Positions 33,417 to 43,978 of a DNA stretch of 64,000 bases are shown piece by piece (positions within the stretch are counted from its first letter, which is position 1; every line of letters begins with the position of its first letter). The stretch lies in assembly GCA_029449245.1 (NCBI GenBank), contig JANATF010000001.1, positions 1,798,001-1,862,000 of the forward strand. Reading direction: 5' to 3'. Origin of the DNA: Mortierella alpina (taxonomy: Eukaryota; Mortierellomycota; Mortierellomycetes; Mortierellales; Mortierellaceae). Both the position numbers and the translations under genes were made by a program. The notes under the pieces were generated by a model. That model did not search any database and was not told the DNA's origin. It saw only the letters and a program-made list of their open reading frames with translations.

Positions 33417-34995
33417 TTGATATTGTCTTTGGAAAAGAAAGCCGGAGCAGTAGCGATGTGGATGGAAGTGTAAAATGGGCGGTAGTCGCTTGTCGAAAGA
33501 AGTCAAAGAGTCAAAGGTGGTAAGAAGGAGGGAATGTATCCAGGATGACCATGGACATATTTGCCAAAAACTTGAGGTCTCCTTGCCTTCGCCTTTGTCC
33601 ATCGCTGCAGTGTTTGGGACACAATACTATGTCCGTCTTTTGAAGACCCCTTGGACGCCTTTTTGATTGAGGGACACAGTGCATAGCCCAACTCCATCTC
33701 ATCATTTTTCTCAATGCATGAGTGGCATGTCGCACTCGTGCATCATCCCCTCCCGAGGCCCTCCTTTATTATTTTTATACAGGGCAAACCAAAAGACAGT
33801 TCAAACCCGGGGAAAGTACGAGTGATGACTTGCAGTTTGAGCCTTTGGTAATTTTATAAGCGCGCTTTCCGCATCGTAGTCAGGATCGATCCTCCTGGAA
33901 AATCGTTAGACAAGTTTGGGTCGACTGAGCTTCACTTGGCTAGCCACACCCGCACAGCCACATAAAGGATGTTAAGGCCGAGCATTGAGACTTTTTGATG
34001 AGGAGGCGTGGAGGGACCTGTCCTTATGCACGAACCGCATTGACCTCCTCAAAATGCCCGAGACTGAACAACCTAATTTTAGAACAACTGTGGCACCTTG
34101 ATCCAGGCAGTTGCACCCGTTTGAAACTTGATCTCCACGGGCTCAAAACCTCAAAGTCCGGCTGCAGGGTGTTGCTCCATAACCTAAACGATAGCGCCGC
34201 GCCTTGTAAAGTGTGTATAGTATTCTTGTTGAACGTTCCCCTTCCAAAGGGTTGTCAGGACACCGCCGTATTTCACTGCCTCGTCGCTCTTGTGCATGCA
34301 GACAAGTAATGACCAAAGGGATTATTGGCGTACCTGACAGTTTCTCGACATTTCCTCCTATGCAACTGACATTAGCTTAGCCCATGGACTGAGCCGACAT
34401 CTTATGTGCTATGCTGTGTTGGGTACAAATGATGAAATGGAACTAAGGGGGCTTGAAAAAAGCACAATCCTCAGAGCGCCATCGGCCTTTTCGCGTTTAA
34501 TATCAGGACAGAGGCATCCTAGATTGTCTCTAAGCGTAAAAGTAGACTGGACCACATTTTTCCAGGGTATGAGGTTAAAGAATAAAAGTCTATGGCTTTG
34601 CTCCACTACTCTATGTTAGGAAAAATCGGGAATGGACTACATACAGACCAAAACGGCATTAAGTTCCGGCCTTCCAGCTTGGTCAAACAAGTCGACACCT
34701 ACGTTTCATTGCCACTCATGCGAAGATCCACATAGTTCATTGCCAGGAATCGACTCCCACAGTAAGCCCTGATTACGCCAATCGATCTGCTTCAGTCTTT
34801 GTGGACATTGGGCGGTGCACGTTCAGACTAATTATCATTGGCAGACAAGGTCGCGTATTTTAGACCAGAAAGAACATCCTCGACAACATTTCCAAATCTC
34901 CAAGTTCCCCTAGGGCAGAAGACTGCGTAAATCGCCCCGAGCTGATCAGTTCTTCCAAATTCAATTCACCAGACAGGACATCGCGATATTTTCAA
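33417..34995. other. intergenic, nothing firmly recognised
   Basis: About 1.6 kb at the right edge of the Kelch array. An open plus-strand frame at 33995-34309 (including LKLDLHGLKTSKSG) has no recognisable domain and no linked exon. The rest is AT-rich with short frames. Confidence 0.45.
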
Positions 34996-35699
34996 ATGAA
35001 GTCCTCTCTTACACTTCTCGTCGGCATTGCCGCCTTGGCTTTTATCACCTTTGCTGACCAGCTGGGTCTAACTCAAATGCGAAATAGCCGCAATCATAGC
35101 CAGTAAAGATCCTATCGCTTTCATACGAGAACGAGCGATTGTTCCGTAATGAGAAACAGCACCTTCCACGATGTTCTTTCTACTACAAGTGTGATGGCGG
35201 ATGAGATGCAGTATGCGCATAATGCATATCGTCGCACGCATGGGTCCCCGGATCCTATGTGGAACGATGATGCGGCGACCTGGGGCGACAATTGGCTCCA
35301 GAAATGGAAGTTCGAACACAGCTGTGGTGGCTCCTATTATGTATGACGGTTGCTTTATATCCATGCTAACCTAATCAACACTGTTTTCTTTGTAGTTCTG
35401 GCTGACAGGTTTTTCAATTTTGACAATGTAATGGCAATATTTTCTTTTACTACAGCGAGAACGTTGCTGCATGCTACGCTGACTTCAAGTCAGCCAGCGA
35501 TGCCCGGTACAACGAGTACAAGGACTACAGCTACGATGCACATGATTCGTCAGGTTGGAGCATATCCTGCTGGCCACACTGTCATTGATGACAACTCTTA
35601 TTACACTGACTACGTTTGAAGAGGTCGCTGGGGTTCAATACATACTCATGGAAGATGCATCTGAATTCATCAAGGCAGTCGCGTAGCCTCACCCAAGGC
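34996..35699 (+). pseudogene. CAP/SCP (PR-1-like) secreted protein, probably decayed
   Basis: CAP-superfamily proteins are secreted and often bind sterols or lipids. Here a signal peptide (MKSSLTLLVGIAALAFITFA) is followed, after a short intron starting at 35103, by HNAYRRTHGSPDPMWND and KWKFEHSCGGSYY, and then by a separated block ENVAACYADFKSASDARYNE. These match the conserved CAP order. However, the join from the SYY exon (donor at 35341) to the ENVAA block (from 35455) does not keep frame by any simple splice. The expected GHFTQVVW motif is replaced by a degraded-looking EFIKAVA near 35668-35688 before a stop. I infer a pseudogene, though an unseen micro-exon or sequence error could rescue it. 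Confidence 0.55.
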
Positions 35700-35822
35700 T
35701 AAAGAGTGTAGGGTAAAATCTCGTGGTCGTAATTAAATAGAATAGCTGTCGCCGAGTCCATTATCTAACGTAGAATCACGTCATTCAAGAATAGTGCACG
35801 CGATACTGATGATGCTTTACTT

Positions 35823-37747
35823 CTATTCCTTGGCGCTAATGCTGTGCACCTCAAGTCTAGTAAATTCGAGTGCAACATCCTCTATCACTGTCTTGATGGC
35901 ATCGACCTTTCCATTGCTACCAGTGACAAAGGTGAAAAGAACACCAAACTTAAGGGTAAAGTGATGAAGCAAGGTCGTAAACGACTCTGAGTGATAGTGC
36001 TTCAACTTGTGGTCAAAAATGTTCATCTTCATGAACAGCGAATCGCCTTCAAGACGGATCGTAATCTTGCCATAAACTGGATGAGTGTACTCGCCAGTGT
36101 AGTCGGTCAATGGGTGGCTCTGGGGCTGACTCTCGACACGCTCCGGAAAATCTCCCTTGGCTAGCCGCGCAAAATGATTGTACACATGCTGAGAGTCCTC
36201 GGCAGCGGCTTCAAAGAGCCAGTCCTCTGTTTGCGGCAGACCCAATAATTGATCGGCAATGTAGTACGGCAGTGTTGACGGCAGATTGGTGACATGAATG
36301 TTTGTCAAATGAGCAATAACCAAATCGGCATCCGGGAACAGGGTCAACTGGGACACATATCCGGGATACGAGCCATCTAGCGGTGAAGAGTAAAGAATGA
36401 GAGGACATCCATGATGTTAGCTCTGCTACTTTTGTCCGATAGTACACTCCGTCTACGAGTATTAGATGATCATATCTCACCATGACGAAAGTTTGCTTGG
36501 CCCTTGTACGAATCCACGATCCAACCGTACCCATAGCCCTTGACAGGCGACAGGTCAGACCATAGTCTTTGTCGCCTCATGATATTGTGAGGAGTAACAG
36601 TTTCTAGAATACTTTCTTTGTTTAGGACCTGCTTGCCATTGAGTTCTCCCTGTTTAAGGATAACTTGGCCCCATTTGACGAGATCCACCACATCCATGAA
36701 AATATCCCCAGATGGAGCATCGCTCACAGGGAATTCATTGATGTATCCCTCCTCATAGATTCCTTTTTTAGCCTCTTCGAGGCTGGCTGCATTATAAGGC
36801 ATGGCAAAATTCGGCTGCTTTGCCATTTCTGCTCCAGATAGTCCGGCGCTCTTCAATCCAACAGGGTCAAAGATTTTGGTGGTGATCAGATCCTTATACG
36901 ACATCCCAGCAGCGTTTGCGGCTGCCTCTCCAGCGACGGTATAGATGATGTTACTGTAGTTGACGGTGGAAGGTAACTTTGAGGGCATGTTGAGGTGCTT
37001 CAATTGGTTGATGAGGACCTTCGAGGGTGCTCCATTTCTGAGCCATGCTAGATCAATAAAAGGCATTGGCTTTTTTTGATTTTGGTAAGAACAAATATGC
37101 AGTATCGTGGGAAAAAAAAGTAAGGATATGATCAGCATCATTGACGAAGAGGGCGTGGTAAATCACAACAGCAAGCGCACCGAGGCCAACATTCTCAATT
37201 TTCTTACTGTGCGATGAGCTAGCATGTCAGCGAATGTCAACTGGGAGGTCAAGACAGGATCCTTGAGTTCAAATTCCGGGAGATAGTCAGATACTGGAGT
37301 CTTGTCCCAATCAACCTTCCCTTCTGCCACCAATTCACCAATGGCAGTAGCAGTGAATGCCTTAGTCACGGATGCGATGTGAGAGACAGTCTAATGGTCA
37401 TAACAAAGAATTAAGCGCGCATCCATCGTGTTAAAAAGTGTTGGCTTATGACCAGCCGAAATCTTTCTTCATATCCCATGGGGCTGATGGTTTGTTACCT
37501 CCTCAGTGAATGGATCGACGCGATTGCGCTTTCCGAACCCCTGCGCAAAAGCAAGTTCGCCTTTGTACATGATGGCGACGCTCATTCCTGGTATGCCACA
37601 CTCGTTCCTAGCTCTCTCAAGGATAGCAGGAAGAGTGTCAAAGAACTCTTTGGTGGAAGCTGAGAATTCGTGGGCGACGGTCATGTTGTTGTTGGCAGAC
37701 AGATACAGAATCCAGATGAGAATGTAGAGAAAAAAATCTAATCGCAA
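35823..37747 (-). CDS. serine beta-lactamase-like hydrolase (class C/PBP fold)
   Basis: Predicted serine hydrolase or esterase of the beta-lactamase/transpeptidase-like family, 524 residues, exons 37499-37747, 37208-37390, 36481-37069 and 35823-36376. A hydrophobic leader (MRLDFFLYILIWILYLSA) suggests secretion or membrane anchoring. The catalytic SxxK is in HIASVTKAF (about S90/K93), the YxN in VNYSN (about Y182), and the third box appears as RHDGSYPGY, where HGG or KTG would be typical. A C-terminal lipocalin-like segment follows (LTDYTGEYTHPVYGKITI). Fungal members act on esters, lactones or amides; the substrate is unknown. It diverges from the GH5 gene. Confidence 0.85.
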
Positions 37748-38660
37748 TGCCGTATTTAAGCATGGGCTTCAAGCAGATCCCATCATTATCCGCAGTTTCG
37801 ACTACGGCAGGCACATGTTACACATTAGGAACCGTTTCTCACAATTTAGAAAGATGATCGAAAATGCCGCAACGAAGTGAGTGTGACCAAGTGGGCAAGG
37901 GGCTAAATTTTTGTGTCCTTTCGATCTCAAGTGCTGCACGTACGTGCAGGCTCCGAGATCCGTGTCTATGCAAATGAGTAAAGTGAAGGGCGTATTGTAG
38001 GAGCTACGGTTGAAGGATGTAGAAACGAGTGGACGAGTGGCGGTACAATATGTGTGGTCTGTCAGGTTCAATGAGTGAACATCTGTCCACCCGTCCTACA
38101 ATACTATCCTAAGAGCAGCATTGCGCATTGACCTAGCCCTGCATGCCAGAGTGCGTCGTCCATGAAAAAGATGCGCCTAAGCACAAAACGCCCAACGACT
38201 CTCAAGACTCTCAAAAGATGAATGACAGAACACAATGAAAAGTTCTCTTGGGCGGCTATACAATCACTACGGCTGGCCCAAGCGTTTGATGGCGATGCAT
38301 GTGAATGTAAACTAGGACTTAGAAATGGAGATGTGAGATCTGTGGCCCTGTGCGCTGAGATAGTGCGAAAATGCAAGGTGTGTTGCTTTGAATACACGCA
38401 CGATGTCGATCTATGAAGCTTTGGTCTCGCTTCCCTGCAGAGATACGCAGCATTAAGCTGATGATGTCTACGACAACTGAAGTAAACAGCTGTGATGACA
38501 TGCATCTGCAGTAGCGTATAAGGCTATGGTGCACAGGGCGCCTGCCATTACAAACATTTTTTCCTTCGGTGTCGCTGCCAGGGCAATCGAAAGCATTATC
38601 ACTCGTCTTTCCTACCCCACTCGCATTCACACCTTCACTCTCCTCGTCCGCAACACAGTT
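37748..38660. other. divergent promoter region, hydrolase and GH5 genes
   Basis: About 910 bases between two genes transcribed away from each other. Short frames only; a frame continuous with the GH5 gene stays open upstream to 38526 but adds no recognisable domain. Confidence 0.5.
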
Positions 38661-41541
38661 ATGACAGACCCTGCTGTATTCAAGCACACACCCTCGTCAA
38701 CGCCTTCTCGTCTGAGAGTAGTACCCAACGATGTCTTTTTCAGGGATGTGACCAACAGAGCCTGGCTGCTGCGAGGCGTCAACTTGAGCGGTTCCTGCAA
38801 GTTCCCAAAATACCCTGTCCCGGTCCCGTCCCACGTTGGCGGGGACGCTTTTCTGACAAAGAGGGCTCAGGCACCGAATGTGCCCGGATTCGAGCCAGTG
38901 GCTCATGCGAATGCCGAATCTAATTCCGAGTCCCATGTCAAGCTGAATGGACCCATGGAGGAGTGTGGTGACAACAGTGACCTCAAAGTCTATAGCGACG
39001 CCAACACGAGTGGAGCAAACCCACAGCGACCCACAGACTCTAGCCGCGCTCATACCGACCGAATTTCGTTTGTGGGACGACCGTTTGAGCTGAACGAGGC
39101 CGATGAACACTTGGCTAGACTGAGGCATTGGGGGTTTCGGATGATTCGTTGGGTGGTGACATGGGAGGCCATTGAACACCAGGGACCGTACGTCTTGTAA
39201 GGTGGTTGTTGCTGGAGCATAGCATCGTAGACTGTCTCGACTTGACCGCGCGCTTTGTTTTAATTGTATCTAGAGGCATCTATGATCAAGAGTTCCTCGA
39301 GTACACAGTCATGGCTCTACTCAAAGCAAAAGAGTATGGCTTTAAGGTGATGATAGACTTTCACCAGGACGTGGTAATGCTGACATTACCTCTTACGTGT
39401 TGTAGTCACTCATACGTCTTTGATGTGCTTGCTATTGCTAATGGAGTCATCTTGAGGATATTCTTTACCCCCGTAGTGGTCAAGGTTTTCAGGCGGATCG
39501 GGCGCGCCTCTTTGGACTTTTTATGCTGCTGGACTGGACCCGCACCACTTTGCGGCTACTGGTGCTGCGGCGGTCCACAACACTCTACCAGACCACGAGC
39601 CCTTGCTCAGGATGGTATGGCTGACCAATTATTATAAACTCGCATGTGCATCCATGTTCACGCTGTTCTATGCAGGCAAGACCCTTGCTCCTCAGTGCAC
39701 GTTTGACGACGGTGTCAACATTCAAGAGTACCTGCAATCACACTTCTTGGGCGCAATTGAGGCTCTCGTGGAAAGGATTCACCGATGTACGGATAGTGAC
39801 GGAACGAACTTGCTGGAGGACGAGGTAGTAATAGGCTACGACTCTTGGAACGAGCCTTCTTGCGGGTGGATAGGGCTTGAATGCTTAGACCGGCTGCCTG
39901 AGCAGCATGACATGCGTCAAGGCGATATGCCAACTCCATTGCAGTCGCTGATGCTTGGGGAGGGGATCGCCGTGAGAAATGTGGAGACGTACCAGCTCAA
40001 GGTTGTGGGACCCGTCAAGTCTGGTGTCAGGACCATCGATCCGTCTGCTCATCCGACATCTACCGACGCACTATTATTGAAGCAGGATCCTATCAAAGCG
40101 TGGTTGACACCTCAACGTCGGGATGAATACGACCGCCGATATGGATTTCATCGTGACCGAAACTTTCCGAAGGCTGGAGAGTGCCTGTGGGCACAGCATG
40201 GTGTGTGGTCTATTAGCGAACGTAAGGTCTTGCAACAGGATTATTTTGCTCGAGGGCCATCTGTTACCAACAGGGATCATCCAACTGACCAGCGGCGCTT
40301 GATCGACTGGGTGCAGGATCACTGGCTCCCCTTTGCAAGACATGTCATCGAGCGGGTTCGAAAGTTGCATTCGACCGCGATCCTCTTCTTGGAGCCACCG
40401 GTATATTCCCCACCACCGGACCTTGTCAAGCCAAGCCCGAATGATACCTTGGACCCGAACGTCGACGAGGAGCTGTTGACGAATATGGTCTATGCCCCTC
40501 ACCACTATGACGACTTGGTACTCCTGACAAAGAAATACCTTGGATGGATTAACATTGATCTCCTGGGACTGAGTCGTGGTCGGCACAAGAGTCTCCTTGG
40601 GTCAATCGTATTGGGTGCAAAGGCGACCAGGGCTCTATTTGGCAAACAGATTCGTGAGATCCAGGACGAGTGTCATAAGCAGCTTGGTACCGTCTGATTT
40701 TACTACCTCTCGAAGCGATGTTCTAAAACGTAGTGGTTTAACTATTAACTCCTAGAGGCATTCATATTTTGTAGGTCGGAGGCCGGTCCTTATCGGCGAG
40801 ACAGGTTTGCATTTTGATGTGGGGCTCGACAAGATGCAGCAAGCAGGAAATGGAGATATCCAAGGCACGAGTCCTTTGGGCAGGGATAAGCCGAGGCGGT
40901 CATCGTGGTTCAAATTTTATACAGTTGCACGATCTGAGCCGTGTCAACAGGACTCGAAACAGAGTCCAAGGGTTTCTAGGCAGTTTGAGCAGGCGTTCGA
41001 TAACATCTTACAGGGGTTGGATGAGACCCTTGCGCACTATACGCTGTGGAACTATTCGATCGAGAATGAGATAGTGTACGGAGATGGATGGAACGGCGAG
41101 AACCTGAGTCTATACTCAGCGGATGTTCATGGAGTAGGTGTAGGGGACAGTGGATTGGACCGAGGAGGTCGTGCGATTGAGCAGTTTTGTCGGCCGTATC
41201 CGATCGCGACAGTGGGCCAGCCTGTCGCGGTCATGTTTGACCGACTTGCCAAGATATTCAAGATGAAGACCAGGACACAGGTTGTGAGCACTGAAGCAGC
41301 AACAACAGCAACATCAACAGCAACAGCAGCAGAGGCAGCAGCAGATGTAGGTGGCCCTCGAGAGAAGTTGCAGACGGAGCTGTATATCCCTCGACTGCAC
41401 TTTGCAGGGCCGGAGCAGTGCCGGGTGAGCGTGAGCGACGGGTCATGGCGCTGGGACTACGAGGAGCAGATTCTGCGGTGGGAGTATGATGCGACTGAGG
41501 GTGCGCAGGACCATTGGATAGAGATCCATCGTAGGCAGTGA
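38661..41541 (+). CDS. GH5 endoglycoceramidase / steryl-beta-glucosidase-like
   Basis: This is a glycoside hydrolase of the fungal EGCrP/Egh1 type (GH5), which removes glucose from glucosylceramide or ergosteryl glucoside. It has 867 residues in four exons (38661-39187, 39274-39373, 39477-40686, 40775-41541). Motifs in order: FFRDVTNRAWLLRGVNLSG near the start, GFRMIRWVVTWEAIEHQGPG, DFHQDVWSRFSGGSGAPLW, the acid/base Glu in YDSWNEPSCGW (about E335), and the nucleophile in PVLIGETG (about E621). A C-terminal beta domain ends near WIEIHRRQ. Insertions include a Ser/Asn/Thr-rich stretch in the N-terminal region and an Ala/Thr run (EAATTATSTATAAEAAADVG) near the end. Met 38661 is chosen as the first Met adjoining conserved sequence. 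Confidence 0.88.
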
Positions 41542-41702
41542 TGTGTATGCCATATGGGTGTGGAGACGCGTCCTGGTTGAGGACGGGGATGTGTGGCACA
41601 GCATAATGAGCACACTGAAAAATTCCGACTGTGATCCCAATTCCGAATCTGTTGATGCCCGCGATTCCCTCATTCATTCTGCCTCCTACTGTACCTACAA
41701 CA

Positions 41703-43332
41703 ATGTTCACCAGGGCTGGATCCACAACGCGATCACTCGCGCGCTCCATCCCGTGCGTGATCTCACGACCCGTGCGTGCTGCTGGGTCTCACCGCCTTGC
41801 GCCTACAACAATCCATTGCAGACTGATCCATCAGCAGTGCTCACGGACACCGAATCTTCATGCAGAGCTTCGATCCTCAGTAACAACAGCTGGAGTGCGT
41901 CAGTACTCGTCCTCGTCCTCGGGCTCTGGTCGCGGCGACTTCCCTTTGGCAGCCGTAGCCCTGATCCTGGGAGGAATCTCGCTCACGGGATTCGGCCTTT
42001 TCCAGTTTTACACCTCGGGCGTCAACCGCTTTCCCGAGGGCATCCGTAACGACCTTCGCAAGGCACTCTACTACCAGAACTACAGCTCCGACATTGACAA
42101 GAACGACAAGGCCATTACGTTCTATCGCTCTGCACTCAATGCCGCGATGCAGCATCCGGATCTGCGGGTGGACGGCGAAGAGGTCACGGGGATCATGATC
42201 CAGCTAGGAACACTCTTCCAGGAGATTGGGCGCGTTCAGGAGGCGATCGATGTGCTTGGCATGGCGTTCGAGTGCCTCGTTCATGGAAGAACATTGGGAA
42301 CAGGAAATGAATCTGTGAGAAGTACTGGTGCAACCGAAGACAAGAGTTCGTCATCTGCCATGCAAGGTCAGACGAGTGAACTGGAAGGACGGTCATCGTC
42401 TTTGGAACAATCAGAGCCAGAACACCAACACAGACCCAGGAGATTGGATGGACCGACCCGACTCAAGGCCGTGGGCATTGCTCAAAAGCTTGGTGATTTG
42501 TATCACTCGATCAGGAAGGATCAGCAGGCAGAGAGATACTATCTGTGGTCGGTGGAGCAGTTGCTCAAAAACCATGATGGTGTGGTAGAGAGGCAGTCCA
42601 ACATCTCGGAGGAGGAAAGACGTTTGCAGAATGCGAGGGACCAGGAAGCGATGCGAAAGCAGTTTAATTTTGACAAGTTGCCTTCATGGATGACCAAGAC
42701 TGACCTGGGAGCAAGTCTGGAGGCTCTTGGAGGATTCTACACTAGCAAGGGCGTGTACTCGTAAGTCTTTGATCATCTCGTTTGGCGTCATGTCTAAAAA
42801 AGCAGGAGGAAAAAGCCAAGTCAAGGAAACTATGGTAAACGAGTTTTCTTCTCTCTTGCCATATCTTTTTAGCAACGCTCTTCCGCTGTACATCCGCGCA
42901 CTGTCTCTGGTGGACCAAAATTCTTGCCACGCTGCTGTTTTGATGTGTAACATCTCGGATGTGTTTGCAGGGCTCGGTAACGTGGAAGATGCGACTGGAT
43001 GGGCCGAGCGAGGACTCAAAGTCGGATCCACGCAGAGCGGTCAAGAGTGCGACGAGGGTTGCGGAGTGATTTTATATAATCTCGGAATGCTTCACGAGGT
43101 AAGGGCCGATCTGCATCTGCAAGAAAAAAACTCCCACAAAACTCGTTTATTGAAGTCCATGTTTCTTTTCTTGCGTCTCTGGTCTTAGATGAAAGGCGAT
43201 GTGATGAAGGCACAGGACTATTACAGGCAGTCGAAGCAGCATGGGTTGAAGACAGGATTTAACCAGAGCATTGTCGAGTCGAACAAGGCCCTGAAGCGCC
43301 TGAGGGATGCCAACGAAGGCACTCAGGCATAG
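41703..43332 (+). CDS. MGR3: Mgr3-like mitochondrial inner-membrane TPR protein
   Basis: In yeast, Mgr3 is an adaptor of the i-AAA protease that passes substrates to Yme1. This 475-residue protein (exons 41703-42760, 42873-43098, 43189-43332) has a basic Ser/Arg presequence, one transmembrane helix near 80-102 (PLAAVALILGGISLTGFGLF), then NRFPEGIRNDLRKALYYQN and TPR-type helices (KAITFYRSALNAAM, AERYYLWSVEQLL, ALPLYIRALSLVDQ, AQDYYRQSKQHG). A Ser/Gln/Glu-rich insertion lies between TPR segments. Topology and motif order match Mgr3/FMP24 proteins, but TPR proteins are alike, so the specific name is tentative. The gene starts 161 bases after the GH5 stop. Confidence 0.7.
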
Positions 43333-43978
43333 ACAGCCCGTTAGCGACGGTTTAAACTGCCGCAGGACCCAATAAAAACAGGCATTTGCATCCCCAAGAC
43401 GCACAGCACAGCCTGTGCCCTGTCCCCTCCCTCGTTTCATGGTATCTCCGTGGTTTCATATGGATATCGCGCGTCAGTCAAGCGGAGGTTGAGATATCCC
43501 CAATGGCAACTGTATAATTGAAGGAGAGGGGGGGGGGGGGGGGGGGGGGGAGGGAAGGCGATGGAAGCAAGGCAGGCACAATACAGGTCAAGGACAGGTA
43601 AAGGGAAGCAAGCCAAAGGGAGAGAAGAACAAGAGAGGGCAAGGAGCCCGACGGTAGCCTGTTCCGACTCGACTCACACTTGCTGAATTGGCACACAGAG
43701 TTTTTGAGTTCTGCTTCTTTTTTCTTTTTTATTACGCACTACTTCGCACACACACGCACACCGCTCGCACTTTCTCTCTCTCCTTTCACACCTCACACCT
43801 CACATCTCTCACACCCCACACCCCGACACCTCTCACCAACACACCCAACCTCCTCCTCCTCGACACAATCTCATCCGTACTCGACCCTCGTTGTCCCTCT
43901 TTCCCCATTACATTATCCGCCATCAGCAGCGCTTCTCGCACACGTCACACTCTCCTAGCACCCACACAGCCAGCAGAA
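43333..43978. other. promoter and leader of the Ede1-like gene
   Basis: 646 bases without a gene. It holds a 23-base G tract (43528-43550) and a long CA/CT-rich leader (about 43745-43975) running up to the ATG, typical of a highly expressed fungal gene. Confidence 0.6.
43528..43550 (+). repeat. 23-base G homopolymer
   Basis: An uninterrupted G run about 430 bases upstream of the Ede1-like start, a candidate G-quadruplex and a candidate assembly-length error. Confidence 0.95.

Noticed and set aside
33995-34309. Plus-strand frame of 104 codons right of the Kelch array
   Set aside because: Some leucine-rich character, but no recognisable motif and no splice-linked neighbour; not enough to call a gene.
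37040-37207. Possible frameshift in the beta-lactamase-like gene between exons 2 and 3
   Set aside because: A GLPRHD-like trace in the intron looked like broken coding sequence, but the acceptor before CCAATGCC restores phase 0, so the gene reads intact.
39604-39675. Possible intron in the GH5 gene between GTATGG and GCAG
   Set aside because: The sequence matches conserved enzyme residues (TNYYKLA, MFTLFYAG), so it is exon.
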